From: Acinetobacter haemolyticus CIP 64.3 = MTCC 9819
GTDB taxonomy: Bacteria; Pseudomonadota; Gammaproteobacteria; Pseudomonadales; Moraxellaceae
Direction: 5' to 3'
Length of the DNA stretch: 64,000 bases
NCBI RefSeq assembly: GCF_000369065.1
Contig: NZ_KB849802.1
Coordinates: 65,642 to 129,641, forward strand
The notes under the pieces were generated by a model, which had not been told where the DNA came from, ran no database searches, and saw only the letters and a program-made list of their open reading frames with translations. A program made the position numbers and the translations under genes. Position 1 is the first letter of the stretch, and each line of letters starts with the position of its first letter. Below are positions 8,597 to 17,781 of this stretch, piece after piece.

Positions 8597-9502
8597 TCAA
8601 GATACCCACCAAATCACGATTGGCAGGGTCACAGCCGCACATAAAGTTTGAAAGCTAATCACCGCAGCCATCAGTTGACTATCCCCGCCCAAGACCTTCG
8701 TTAAAATATAAGCAGCGGATGCCGTTGGCAAAGCAAAAAACACCACTAAAATTTGAGTTTGTAAGCTTGGCAAACCTAACCATGTACAGACCGCAAATGC
8801 CAAAGCTGGTACCGCTAAAAGTCGAGCAAATGTATCCGCAACTAACACCACAATATCTTTTTTCATCTGCATAAACTGTAAAGCCGCGCCAACACATAAC
8901 AAACCCAGTGGCAAACTTGATGCTGAAAACAGCTTGATCAAACCAGAAAGACCATCCCAAATCGGAATATTTAAAACGTTAACCACACCACCCACAATAC
9001 AAGAAACAATCAACGGATTCTTGAGTAATGCAATCAAAACAGGTTTAACCGCCATCTGCTCTTTAGAGGTTAAAGCCAGCACTGAAATCACATTGACCAA
9101 TGGAATACACAGCGCCAGTAAAATCACCAAAATCGCCATTCCTTCTTTTTGGAATAAAGAAGCAACCAACGCTAAACCAATGTAAGTATTGAAACGAACC
9201 AAACTTTGGACATGTACACCAAAACGAGCAGGCTGAATATTCCAAAACATTCGCAATACATACATAAAAGCCGTCACGAGCAGCACGACAAAGAACATAG
9301 CGAATATCGCTGTACTCAGACTTTGAAAGTCCACCTTTGTGGTCGATAAGGTATTGAATAATAAAGCAGGAAATAAAATATAGTAATTTAGCTTTTCTGC
9401 TCCAGCCCAAAAATCTTGACTCAGGAAATGATATTTTTTAAATAGATATCCTGATGCAATCAATGCCACCAAAGGAAATAGGGCCAGAATAATACTATTC
9501 AT
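8597..9502 (-). CDS. AEC family transporter
   Basis: A 301-residue integral membrane protein with about ten hydrophobic segments in two halves, as in the auxin efflux carrier (AEC) family of the bile/arsenite/riboflavin transporter superfamily. Features include the N-terminal LFPLVALIASGYLFKK helix, the NYYILFPALLFNTL crossover region near residue 45 and a central LKNPLIVS segment. Bacterial members export or import small organic acids such as malate; substrate not predictable. It stands alone and is divergent from the ammonium transporter gene. Confidence 0.85.
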   Translation of the reverse strand: MNSIILALFPLVALIASGYLFKKYHFLSQDFWAGAEKLNYYILFPALLFNTLSTTKVDFQSLSTAIFAMFFVVLLVTAFMYVLRMFWNIQPARFGVHVQSLVRFNTYIGLALVASLFQKEGMAILVILLALCIPLVNVISVLALTSKEQMAVKPVLIALLKNPLIVSCIVGGVVNVLNIPIWDGLSGLIKLFSASSLPLGLLCVGAALQFMQMKKDIVVLVADTFARLLAVPALAFAVCTWLGLPSLQTQILVVFFALPTASAAYILTKVLGGDSQLMAAVISFQTLCAAVTLPIVIWWVS

Positions 9503-9762
9503 TACTTTACTCAGCTTTTAATGTTGCAGTGCTTGGATATTTCAAAAATCAACTTATTGGTATTGATTAAAGATGATTTACAGTTTGTTTTAAACCCGTT
9601 ATTACACTTAAGTACGATATGAACTTTATAAATTAGAAGCATCTAGCTCTGTCACACCATCATGCATGCTCATTTTCCAGTTAATATCAAATAATCGCTT
9701 AGGCTTCTACCCTAAAGCCAAAATGCACTACTTTTCATCAAAAATAAAATATTACCTCTAAA

Positions 9763-9779
9763 TTGGTGCGTTTTTTGCA
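9763..9779 (+). promoter_or_regulatory. Sigma54-type promoter candidate for the ammonium transporter
   Basis: TTGGTGCG-TTTT-TTGCA keeps the GG at -24 and GC at -12 with the exact spacing of the sigma54 consensus (TTGGCACG-N4-TTGCA), differing at two positions of the -24 box. Ammonium transporter genes are classical NtrC/sigma54 targets. Start of transcription would fall near 9790, leaving a leader of about 120 nt. Confidence 0.45.
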
Positions 9780-9842
9780 TATCTCAGTGCATCAAAATGA
9801 GCTTTTTATAGATCGCTCTAGTTTTTAGATGAATTAAATCCA

Positions 9843-9880
9843 TTTTGGTGCAAAAAATGATCGTTTTATTTGCACCAAAA
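9843..9880. promoter_or_regulatory. Perfect 12-bp inverted repeat, possible operator
   Basis: TTTTGGTGCAAA (9843-9854) and TTTGCACCAAAA (9869-9880) are perfect inverted copies separated by 14 bp, 30 bp before the ammonium transporter start. The TGGTGCA/TGCACCA halves resemble NtrC half-sites but face outward compared with the usual NtrC box. An operator or an mRNA hairpin are both possible. Confidence 0.5.
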
Positions 9881-9909
9881 TTGGGTTTAGCACTTATATC
9901 GAGCATGTT

Positions 9910-11094
9910 ATGCAAAACGTAGATATCTTTTTTCTATTAGTTGGTGCTGTACTCGTCCTCTCTATGCACGCTGGATTTGCTTTCCTCGAACTAGGAACAG
10001 TACGCCATAAGAACCAAGTCAATGCACTTAGTAAAATCCTCACCGACTTCTGTATCTCTGCAATTGCCTACTTCTTTGTCGGCTACTGGATTGCTTATGG
10101 TCAAAATTTCCTCGTGACTGGCGAATTACTATCTGCCAATCATGGCTATGACCTCATGCGTTGCTTCTTCTTACTCACCTTTGCCGCAGCGATTCCTGCG
10201 ATTGTTTCAGGTGGTATCGCAGAACGCGCGAAGATGCGCTCTCAGGCATTAGCCACTTTATTATTAGTCGCACTGATCTACCCATTTTTTGAAGGTATGA
10301 TTTGGAATGGTAATTATGGTGTACAAACATGGTTGGAAAATCAGTTTGGTGCTCCGTTCCATGACTTTGCTGGCTCAGTCGTCGTCCATGCGATGGGGGG
10401 CTGGATCGCACTTGCAGCAGTCTTGTTGTTGGGTGCACGAAATGGTCGCTATAAAGATGGACGCGTAAGTGCTCATCCACCATCATCTATTCCCTTTCTG
10501 GCTTTGGGTTCATGGATTTTGATCGTGGGTTGGTTTGGCTTTAATGTAATGAGCGCGCAACGTGTTGAGGCCATCTCAGGACTCGTCGCCATTAACTCAC
10601 TCATGGCTATGGCGGGTGGTACATTAGCAGCCAACTTCATGGGTAAAAATGACCCAGGTTTCTTACATAATGGCCCGTTGGCAGGACTTGTGGCAATCTG
10701 TGCAGGCTCCGATATTGTGCATCCAATTGGTGCATTAGTGATTGGTGCAAGTGCAGGTGCGATTTTTGTGTACTTCTTCACTTATACTCAAAATAAACTC
10801 AAAGTCGATGATGTACTTGGTGTTTGGCCTTTACATGGTATTTGCGGTGCATTCGGCGCCATCGTTGCAGGTATTTTTGGCCAACAAGCACTTGGCGGTT
10901 TGGGTGGTGTATCTTTTATTTCACAATTAATCGGCACAGGATTGGGCATTAGTGTGGCTTTAATCGGTGGTTTCATCGTCTATGGTCTATTGAAGCTCAC
11001 TATAGGTATTCGCTTATCTCAAGAAGAAGAATTCCGTGGTGCCGACCTATCTGTTCATAAAATTTCAGCGAACTCAGAGCAATCAATGTTCTAA
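9910..11094 (+). CDS. Ammonium transporter (Amt family)
   Basis: A 394-residue Amt/Mep/Rh channel of the inner membrane with about eleven hydrophobic segments. The pore residues are visible: the conserved Asp and first pore His in FHDFAGSVVVHAMGG (about residues 156-170) and the second pore His in WPLHGICGAFGA (about residue 308). The first segment follows the start directly with FLELG, typical of the family. A GAG six bases before ATG 9910 supports the start. There is no adjacent glnK gene, unlike many amtB loci. Likely nitrogen regulated, given the sigma54-like motif upstream. A strong terminator follows. Confidence 0.93.
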   Translation: MQNVDIFFLLVGAVLVLSMHAGFAFLELGTVRHKNQVNALSKILTDFCISAIAYFFVGYWIAYGQNFLVTGELLSANHGYDLMRCFFLLTFAAAIPAIVSGGIAERAKMRSQALATLLLVALIYPFFEGMIWNGNYGVQTWLENQFGAPFHDFAGSVVVHAMGGWIALAAVLLLGARNGRYKDGRVSAHPPSSIPFLALGSWILIVGWFGFNVMSAQRVEAISGLVAINSLMAMAGGTLAANFMGKNDPGFLHNGPLAGLVAICAGSDIVHPIGALVIGASAGAIFVYFFTYTQNKLKVDDVLGVWPLHGICGAFGAIVAGIFGQQALGGLGGVSFISQLIGTGLGISVALIGGFIVYGLLKLTIGIRLSQEEEFRGADLSVHKISANSEQSMF

Positions 11095-11108
11095 TTTTTC
11101 AATTATTT

Positions 11109-11135
11109 AAAGCGGCGATCTAGCCGCTTTTTTTT
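11109..11135 (+). terminator. Rho-independent terminator of the ammonium transporter gene
   Basis: AAAGCGGC and GCCGCTTT form an 8-bp stem with a GATCTA loop followed by five further T. Confidence 0.9.
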
Positions 11136-11546
11136 CGACGATGATACGGATTTAAAGAATTACAGATCAATCACGGCGTTTATTTTAAACTTTGACGACA
11201 TATAACATCTAGAACGAAACCTAGTTCTAATGTCATCTATGGTTTTACATCCTAAAATTTACGCTGAAATTTATCCTCGCCAAAAATACAAGTTGTGGCA
11301 TGTATTATGCTTTCTTTTTCCTGCAATTTTTACTGTAATTCGTTCGTTATTAAATTGCGTGATTGATCCATAGTTACGTTTAACAAAACCGTAAAAAATA
11401 TCGCTTGAGCAACCGTATTGAAGTCTATTAATATGAAAACTAATGTATTTTTATACATGAAAAAAGATATTATTTTTCATAAAAACTGACCGCTCAATAG
11501 TAACAATTACGAATGCGTCCATAACGATACAAAAGGAGTTTTGTAC
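11136..11546. other. Intergenic region upstream of the glutamate ABC operon
   Basis: About 400 bp of AT-rich DNA with no convincing gene. Small hairpins are present (ATGTAT/ATACAT at 11443-11458 and ATGAAAAA/TTTTTCAT at 11457-11480), which overlap and could be alternative leader structures. The gltI Shine-Dalgarno AAAGGAG lies at 11532-11538. Confidence 0.4.
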
Positions 11547-12491
11547 ATGACACCTAAACGCACCATGACCTCTTTGCTTTGCGCAAGCGCTTTAATGTTC
11601 GGCCTAAGTGCCTGTAGTGATAATAAAGCTCCAGCCGCAGGTGATAAAGCAACTGAAGGTGATGTCTCTACCTCAGGTACCTTAAATAAAATCAAAAGCT
11701 CTGGCACGATCGTGCTAGGTTATCGCGATTCTTCTATTCCATTTTCTTACATTGCTGGCAATCCAAATCAGCCTGAAGGATATGCCCATGATCTACAACT
11801 GAAAGTGGTTGAGGCTGTTAAGCAAAAACTAAATATGCCTGACCTGAAAATCCGTTATAACCTCGTCACCAGCCAAAACCGTATTCCCCTCGTATCAAAC
11901 GGTACCGTAGATCTGGAATGTGGTTCCACCACCAATAATAAAGAACGCCAACAACAAGTTGATTTCTCAGTGGGTTTCTTTGAAGTTGGTTCACGACTGT
12001 TAACAGCCAAAGATTCTGGAATTAAAGATTTTGCCGACCTCAAAGGCAAAAAACTAGTAACCACCGCAGGTACGACTTCAGAACGTTACATCCGTCAGCA
12101 TCAACAAGAATTAGGTATTGGTGAAATCATTTCTGCCAAAGACCACGCTGAATCATTCCTGATGTTACAAAATGGTCGTGCGGTTGCGTTCATGATGGAT
12201 GACATTTTACTTGCGGGTGAAAAATCAAAAGCCAAAGATCCGAATAAATGGGACATTGTGGGCACTGCACCTATCCAAGAAATTTATGGCTGTATGTTGC
12301 GCAAAGGTGATACCGGATTTAAACAAGTGGTTGATGATGCTATTAAAGCCACCTACGCTTCAGGTGAAATTAACCAAATGTACGAGAAATGGTTCCAACA
12401 ACCAATTCCACCTAAAAATATTAACCTGAACTTTGCTATGTCTGATCAACTTAAAGCGTTAATCAGCAATCCGCATGATCGGGATCAATAA
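11547..12491 (+). CDS. gltI: Glutamate/aspartate ABC transporter substrate-binding lipoprotein
   Basis: Periplasmic solute-binding protein (SBP_bac_3 family) that delivers acidic amino acids to the GltJK permease. The 314-residue product starts with a lipoprotein signal (lipobox LSAC around residues 20-23), followed by the binding fold beginning LNKIKSSGTIVLGYRDSSIPFSY, where the Arg/Asp-Ser element contacts the amino acid. First gene of a four-gene operon with gltJ, gltK and gltL. ATG 11547 is chosen over TTG 11541 because AAAGGAG is 8 bases upstream and the signal peptide starts properly there. Confidence 0.92.
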   Translation: MTPKRTMTSLLCASALMFGLSACSDNKAPAAGDKATEGDVSTSGTLNKIKSSGTIVLGYRDSSIPFSYIAGNPNQPEGYAHDLQLKVVEAVKQKLNMPDLKIRYNLVTSQNRIPLVSNGTVDLECGSTTNNKERQQQVDFSVGFFEVGSRLLTAKDSGIKDFADLKGKKLVTTAGTTSERYIRQHQQELGIGEIISAKDHAESFLMLQNGRAVAFMMDDILLAGEKSKAKDPNKWDIVGTAPIQEIYGCMLRKGDTGFKQVVDDAIKATYASGEINQMYEKWFQQPIPPKNINLNFAMSDQLKALISNPHDRDQ

Positions 12492-12569
12492 CCCAATCAC
12501 TTATATCGAAAATATTATTGCGGAACCGGGGAACAATGGATGTTCTCCCGCTTCTTCTCAGGAGTTATT

Positions 12570-13313
12570 ATGACTTATAGCTGGAACTGGGGAGTTTTGT
12601 GGCAATCAACGGGTGTGGGTGATACCACTTACCTAAACTGGGTTGTAACGGGTCTAGGATGGCTGGTGGTTATTGCTGTGGTAGCGTGGACGATTGCCAT
12701 GCTTCTCGGCAGTATCCTTGGCATTATGCGTACACTTCCAAATAAAACAGCCAGAGCCATAGGCACCGCCTACGTCACGCTGTTTAGGAATGTACCTTTA
12801 CTTATTCAGTTATTTATCTGGTTTTATGTGGTTCCAAACTTTCTCCCTGCACCAATTAAAAACTGGTGGATGAGTGATCTCGGTGCCAATACCACCGCAT
12901 TGATTTCTGCCAGTATCGGACTCGGACTATTTACCGCTGCACGTGTTTGTGAACAAGTAAGAACGGGCATTGAAGCCTTACCCCAAGGTCAAATCAATGC
13001 AGGCTATGCAATGGGCTTTTCTACGGCACAACTGTATCGCTATGTGATTCTGCCACAGTCTTTCCGTACAATTTTACCCCCATTGAGTTCAGAGTTAACG
13101 AACTGTGTAAAAAACACCTCTGTAGCTTCCCTTGTCGGGGTTGCGGAAATTATTTCACAGATGAAAACCATCAGTGAATACACGCAAAATACCATCGAAA
13201 TTTACACCATTGTCACCATCATTTTTATCGTCATCAACATCTGCTTGATTTCTGCAATGAACCTACTGGAAAAACGTCTGCGTATTCCTGGTCTAATTTC
13301 AGGAGGTAAGTAG
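12570..13313 (+). CDS. gltJ: Glutamate/aspartate ABC transporter permease
   Basis: Inner-membrane permease of the His/Glu/Gln/Arg/opine (HisM-type) class, 247 residues with several hydrophobic segments. The EAA-type loop that docks onto the ATPase is visible as GIEALPQGQINAGYAMGFS near residue 140, followed by ILPQSFRTILPPLSSE. The start at ATG 12570 has GGAG five bases upstream; the ATG at 12540 would add ten residues without RBS support. It follows gltI after 78 bp and precedes gltK by one base. Confidence 0.93.
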   Translation: MTYSWNWGVLWQSTGVGDTTYLNWVVTGLGWLVVIAVVAWTIAMLLGSILGIMRTLPNKTARAIGTAYVTLFRNVPLLIQLFIWFYVVPNFLPAPIKNWWMSDLGANTTALISASIGLGLFTAARVCEQVRTGIEALPQGQINAGYAMGFSTAQLYRYVILPQSFRTILPPLSSELTNCVKNTSVASLVGVAEIISQMKTISEYTQNTIEIYTIVTIIFIVINICLISAMNLLEKRLRIPGLISGGK

Positions 13314-13314
13314 T

Positions 13315-13998
13315 ATGGAATGGCTAACTTCTTTTCTGAATGATTTACAACAATCTGGCCCTGCCCTTTGGCACGGTTTCAGCATCACCATAAAAGTGGT
13401 CGTGATTGCCACAATTGGCGGTATTTTTATTGGTACGCTGCTTGCGCTAATGCGTTTATCTTCAATTAAAGTCTTGAACCTAATCGCACAAGCTTATGTG
13501 AACCTCTTTCGCTCCATTCCACTACTGCTGGTACTGATGTGGTTTTATTTTGCGGTACCGTTTATTTACACCTCGATCACAGGTAAATATCTGACCATTG
13601 ATACTGCTTTAGTCTCTAGTATCGTGGCATTCATGTTATTTGAAGCTGCTTATTTTTCTGAAATTGTGCGTGCTGGTATCCAATCGATTCCAAAAGGTCA
13701 GGTTGCCGCAGCGGCCGCTCTCGGCATGAGTTATGGTCAGTCCATGCGTCTGATAATCTTGCCTCAGGCATTTCGAAAAATGACCCCGCTATTACTTCAA
13801 CAAACTATTATTCTATTTCAGGATTCCACCATGGTATATGCCATTGGTTTGCTGGATTTTTTCAGAACAAACTATGTCCGTGGGGATCTAATGGGCTTAC
13901 TTACCCAATATATTTTATTTGCAGGGTTGGTGTACTTTACCGTTAGTGCCATCGCAACATTTGCAGTGAAACGTTTACAAAGGAGGTTACGTGTATGA
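13315..13998 (+). CDS. gltK: Glutamate/aspartate ABC transporter permease
   Basis: Second permease subunit of the acidic amino-acid importer, 227 residues, with about five membrane helices and the ATPase-docking loop GIQSIPKGQVAAAAALGMS near residue 120. A perfect AGGAGG (13301-13306) lies 8 bases before ATG. The gene starts one base after gltJ and overlaps gltL by four bases (ATGA), the usual sign of translational coupling in this operon. Confidence 0.94.
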   Translation: MEWLTSFLNDLQQSGPALWHGFSITIKVVVIATIGGIFIGTLLALMRLSSIKVLNLIAQAYVNLFRSIPLLLVLMWFYFAVPFIYTSITGKYLTIDTALVSSIVAFMLFEAAYFSEIVRAGIQSIPKGQVAAAAALGMSYGQSMRLIILPQAFRKMTPLLLQQTIILFQDSTMVYAIGLLDFFRTNYVRGDLMGLLTQYILFAGLVYFTVSAIATFAVKRLQRRLRV

Positions 13999-14738
13999 GT
14001 GACAATAAAGTAATGATAGACCTCCAAAATGTCAGTAAGTGGTATGAAAAGTTTCAGGTACTGACCGACTGTTCTACTCAAATCCGTCAAGGTGAAGTGG
14101 TTGTCGTTTGCGGTCCATCAGGTTCAGGAAAATCGACATTGATTAAAACTGTAAATGGTCTTGAGCCATTTCAACAGGGTAAAATTTTTGTAGATGGTGT
14201 ACCGATTCATGATTCCAAAACCGATATGACCAAATTACGCAGTCGAGTCGGAATGGTGTTTCAACACTTTGAATTATTTCCTCACCTCAGTATTACCGAA
14301 AATCTAACCATTGCTCAGATTAAAGTGTTAGGTCGTTCAGAAGCAGAAGCGAACAAGAAAGGTTTGGCTTATCTCGACCGCGTTGGACTAAGTGCACAAG
14401 CCAATAAATACCCTGCACAGCTTTCAGGTGGGCAACAACAACGTGTCGCGATTGCCCGTGCGTTGAGTATGGATCCGATTGCGATGTTGTTTGATGAACC
14501 TACATCTGCACTTGATCCTGAAATGATCAATGAAGTGCTTGATGTGATGGTTGGACTTGCCAAGGAAGGGATGACGATGATGTGTGTTACCCATGAAATG
14601 GGTTTTGCTCGTCAGGTCGCGAATCGTATTATTTTCATGGATCAAGGAAAAATTGTTGAGGATTGTTCCAAAGATGAGTTCTTTGGTACACCACGCGGCG
14701 AGCGTGCTCAGCAGTTTCTGGATAAAATTTTACATTAA
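13995..14738 (+). CDS. gltL: Glutamate/aspartate ABC transporter ATP-binding protein
   Basis: ATPase subunit of the importer, 247 residues. Walker A GPSGSGKST lies near residue 39, Q-loop VFQHFELFPH near 90, signature LSGGQQQRVAIARAL near 143, Walker B MLFDEPTSALDPE near 166 and the H-loop VTHEMGFA near 200. It overlaps gltK by four bases and has AGGAGG upstream. Together gltIJKL makes a complete glutamate/aspartate uptake system; no regulator is encoded nearby. Confidence 0.95.
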   Translation: MSDNKVMIDLQNVSKWYEKFQVLTDCSTQIRQGEVVVVCGPSGSGKSTLIKTVNGLEPFQQGKIFVDGVPIHDSKTDMTKLRSRVGMVFQHFELFPHLSITENLTIAQIKVLGRSEAEANKKGLAYLDRVGLSAQANKYPAQLSGGQQQRVAIARALSMDPIAMLFDEPTSALDPEMINEVLDVMVGLAKEGMTMMCVTHEMGFARQVANRIIFMDQGKIVEDCSKDEFFGTPRGERAQQFLDKILH

Positions 14739-14753
14739 GTTCATCGCAAGTAT

Positions 14754-14776
14754 AAAGCAGCCGACTTGGTTGCTTT
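14754..14776 (+). terminator. Hairpin after gltL
   Basis: AAAGCAGCC and GGTTGCTTT form a 9-bp stem (one G-U) around GACTT, 16 bp after the gltL stop. No T tract follows, so termination is uncertain. Confidence 0.4.
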
Positions 14777-14911
14777 ATGCTGAAATATAAGCCATTAATT
14801 TTCTTTTCGCCATCACACATCGCTATATTTCAATTCCGTAATTAAGCCACAATATGATAAAGTGAGTCCTCATTGAAATGAGTATGATGACTTAGGAATA
14901 AATAGCTGCAC

Positions 14912-15724
14912 ATGGATGACTTTCAAAAATTCTTAGATGCCACAGTTACAACTCAACAAGATTCAATCCAAGCATATGAATTAAACACGGGTAAAGTATG
15001 GTTAAAGAAAGCATCTGAACGTCATGGCTTATGGTTATACACGCCCCTGAAATGGCTCGCCAAAATTTTCAATTTGGGCGCAATCATGCCTGTTCCAAAT
15101 CAAGGTGGTAGCAAAGCAATCCAGTGTGAATTTAACCGCATTAATCAACTCAAACAACTTGGTATTTCTACACCGAATGTACTTGCTATCTCAGAAAAAG
15201 GAATTCTACTAGAAGATCTCAGCATACAACGTCAAAGTAAAGTAAAACAACTTGATCAAGCTCTCGCAGGCCGTAAAAAAAAGCCTAGTGTACAACTTTC
15301 GTTATTTGAACAAGCAATACAAGAAATCCAGAACATCCATTTTAAAGGAGGTTATTTAAGTGAAGCTTTTGCGCGTAATATTTTAATTGATGAGCAGAAC
15401 CACTTTAGTTTTATTGATTTTGAGACAGATCCTGGAGATGTGCTTAGTCTACATGACTGTTTTGTTCGCGACTGGCTATTATTTATATTTTCAACTGCCT
15501 ATCATTTTGAATTTGAACAATTAAATGATGCCAGCCACACACTTTATCAAGTATTATTGGCTGAACCACAAGTCTATAAAGACATTTGTAAAGTTGGAAA
15601 ACGCCTAAACTGGATATCTCATTTAAACATCAAAAAAGTCGGTAATGATGGAAAACGTATCCAAAAATGTGTTTTATTTTTACGCTATTTAAAAGAACAA
15701 TCAGAAGTAAATAGCAGCACTTAA
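14912..15724 (+). CDS. Kinase-fold (APH/RIO/KEOPS-like) protein of unknown function
   Basis: 270 residues. The layout suggests a small protein-kinase-like fold: a VWLKKA strand at 29-34 (candidate ATP-binding Lys), a Glu in ECEFNRI-type helix near residue 72, then a catalytic-loop-like ARNILID near residue 155 and FIDFE (about 168) where DFG would be. The usual catalytic Asp of HxD is not evident; the loop reads GGYLSEAFARN, so activity may be atypical or lost. Similar genes are automatically called BUD32/KEOPS-like or LPS-kinase-like. It converges on pmrB with only 22 bp between stops and no terminator, so overlapping transcripts are likely. No membrane helix is obvious. Confidence 0.6.
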   Translation: MDDFQKFLDATVTTQQDSIQAYELNTGKVWLKKASERHGLWLYTPLKWLAKIFNLGAIMPVPNQGGSKAIQCEFNRINQLKQLGISTPNVLAISEKGILLEDLSIQRQSKVKQLDQALAGRKKKPSVQLSLFEQAIQEIQNIHFKGGYLSEAFARNILIDEQNHFSFIDFETDPGDVLSLHDCFVRDWLLFIFSTAYHFEFEQLNDASHTLYQVLLAEPQVYKDICKVGKRLNWISHLNIKKVGNDGKRIQKCVLFLRYLKEQSEVNSST

Positions 15725-15746
15725 TTTATGTTTTATAGAACTGATA

Positions 15747-17087
15747 CTAAGTATGTCGTTCAAGGGTTTTGGGAAGTCGAACAGTCACGGATAATCCTCC
15801 CAAATCTTTACTTTGAGCCAAGGTTAAACGTCCCCCCAAACGTTGCGTAGCTTTATCAACAATGGACAATCCCAAGCCACTACCCACTTCCAAATGATGA
15901 TGGACACGATAAAAACGTTTCAGAACCTCATCATACTTTTCAGGATCGATCCCTGTACCACTGTCTTCAATTTGAATACAGGCAAAATCTTTATCGTCGC
16001 TATATACAGAAATATTGATAATACCTTGATTGGGGGTGTATTTAATCGCGTTATCAATCAGATTAAATATAATCGAATGTACTGTGGATTCAAGGCTTTG
16101 CATCTCAACAATGTCATTGCGTTCAAACCCTAGATCAATTTCTTTTTGCATCGACAAACTAACCAGTTGTTCGATACAGTCCAATACAACATCATTTAAA
16201 CGAAATTGGCTATGTGGTTCGACCAACATTAAGCCAACATCCTGCTTTGCTAAGGCCAGTAATTGGGTGACCAAATGCTGAATACGCGCTAAACCTTTAC
16301 TTAAATTTTGTAAGGACTGTTGTTCTGGTAATTGGCTCATCAGAATTTTCGTCTGCAAATTTAACGCAGTCACAGGAGTCCTGAGTTCATGTGCTGCATC
16401 TGCAATAAATTGTTTTTGTTCAGTTTGGGCGTGCTGAATACGCGCAAATAGATGATTCATTTCTTCAATGGTCGGTATCAACTCTTGTGGATACTCACCG
16501 CTATCAATCGGAGCTAGGCCATCTGAATCACGCTGTGTTAACTCTTCTTTGAAATCATCCAAAGGTTTTAAACTTAAACTAATAATAAATGCGAGAATGA
16601 TGATGGCAAATGGCAAAAGCAACACATAGGGAATAAACATACTCCCAGCCAATTCCCATGCAAAATTCTTACGCACACTTTCTTGCTGACTGACTTGGAT
16701 TTGATAGTCTTTCAAAGGGATCGCATATACTCGCCATTTACCTTGAGGGGTTTCTTGGCTATAAAAACCTGCTTGTTGTACCGGCGGAATAAGCAAATGG
16801 GTATGATGTGATAAATGGCTATGATCTTTATATGCCCAAATATCAACTAGCAAATCTTCCTCATGATAACTACGATGCAACTCAACTTTACTGGCGATCG
16901 TAGTCATCGGCTGCGTGACTGATCGTTCCGCCATATACTGCATTTGCGTGTCCAGAATCTCATCAACTTCATACAATGCAATTTTATAAGCAGTAAATAC
17001 CAGCAGACATCCAAGCAAAAGACTGAAAAGTGAAGTCCCCCAAATCAGTCTTTTTTTCAGTGAAAATTGCTTAGATATCTTTAGCAT
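15747..17087 (-). CDS. pmrB: Two-component sensor histidine kinase PmrB
   Basis: Inner-membrane sensor of the polymyxin-resistance system, which phosphorylates PmrA. The 446-residue protein has a first membrane helix at about 15-35, a periplasmic sensor loop of roughly 120 residues, a second helix near 155-175, HAMP, the phosphoacceptor H-box FIADAAHELRTPVTAL around residue 235, an N box (NLIDNAIKYTPNQG) and GLGLSIV G2 box. It overlaps no gene but starts only two bases after pmrA stops. Identity with the A. baumannii protein as I remember it is obvious but far from complete. Confidence 0.95.
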   Translation of the reverse strand: MLKISKQFSLKKRLIWGTSLFSLLLGCLLVFTAYKIALYEVDEILDTQMQYMAERSVTQPMTTIASKVELHRSYHEEDLLVDIWAYKDHSHLSHHTHLLIPPVQQAGFYSQETPQGKWRVYAIPLKDYQIQVSQQESVRKNFAWELAGSMFIPYVLLLPFAIIILAFIISLSLKPLDDFKEELTQRDSDGLAPIDSGEYPQELIPTIEEMNHLFARIQHAQTEQKQFIADAAHELRTPVTALNLQTKILMSQLPEQQSLQNLSKGLARIQHLVTQLLALAKQDVGLMLVEPHSQFRLNDVVLDCIEQLVSLSMQKEIDLGFERNDIVEMQSLESTVHSIIFNLIDNAIKYTPNQGIINISVYSDDKDFACIQIEDSGTGIDPEKYDEVLKRFYRVHHHLEVGSGLGLSIVDKATQRLGGRLTLAQSKDLGGLSVTVRLPKTLERHT

Positions 17088-17089
17088 TA

Positions 17090-17767
17090 TTAAGGTTGCC
17101 CTAGTCGATAGCCTAATCCACGAATTGTCCGAATAAAGTCTTTACCCAACTTTGCACGTAAATGATGAACATACACTTCGATTGTATTACTGGTGACTTC
17201 ACTATCAAAATCATACAACTTATCTTCTAGATTTGCCTTTGAAAAAATCTTATTAGGATGTGTCACCATCGGAATCAGAATCGCCCATTCTCTGTTCGAG
17301 AGTTCGATTTGCTCCCCTTTAAACGTCGCTAAATGCTGTTCCACATCGAGAATAAGATCACCACTTTTAAGAAGTTGGGTATTACCTTTATTCTGATTCA
17401 TGACAGTATTGCCACGGCGCAATAATGCATGGATACGAGCCAGCAACTCATCAAACTCATAGGGCTTAATCAGATAATCGTCTGCACCTTGATTAAGACC
17501 ATCGACGCGATTCTGTAGTTGATCACGCGCTGAAATAATCAACACGGGCATTGCCGTGCGTTGACGAATTTGTTTAAGGATTTGCATACCATCCATCAAA
17601 GGTAAACCCAAATCCAGCAACACCAAATCAAAAGCTTGCTTTCCGAGCAAAGCCAAACCATCTACACCATTATTGACCCATTCAACATCAAACTGATGGA
17701 ATTGCAATAAGGTTATAGTTGACTCTGCAATCATAAAGTCATCTTCGATCATCAAGATCTTGGTCAT
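17090..17767 (-). CDS. pmrA: Two-component response regulator PmrA
   Basis: OmpR/PhoB-class DNA-binding regulator, 225 residues: receiver domain with acidic pair EDD at 8-10, phosphoacceptor Asp in LVLLDLGLP near residue 52, the conserved Lys in IKPYEFDEL, and a C-terminal winged helix ending RTIRGLGYRLG. It activates the pmrC-pmrA-pmrB operon and lipid A modification. Middle gene of the operon, 14 bp after pmrC and 2 bp before pmrB. Confidence 0.96.
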   Translation of the reverse strand: MTKILMIEDDFMIAESTITLLQFHQFDVEWVNNGVDGLALLGKQAFDLVLLDLGLPLMDGMQILKQIRQRTAMPVLIISARDQLQNRVDGLNQGADDYLIKPYEFDELLARIHALLRRGNTVMNQNKGNTQLLKSGDLILDVEQHLATFKGEQIELSNREWAILIPMVTHPNKIFSKANLEDKLYDFDSEVTSNTIEVYVHHLRAKLGKDFIRTIRGLGYRLGQP

Positions 17768-17781
17768 AAGCTCATCTCACC

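Larger units (their letters stand above)
9503..9909. other. Divergent intergenic region with dyad and sigma54-like motif
   Basis: About 400 bp between the AEC gene and the ammonium transporter. No open frame of note. It contains the sigma54-like motif at 9763-9779 and the perfect inverted repeat at 9843-9880, both listed separately. Confidence 0.6.
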
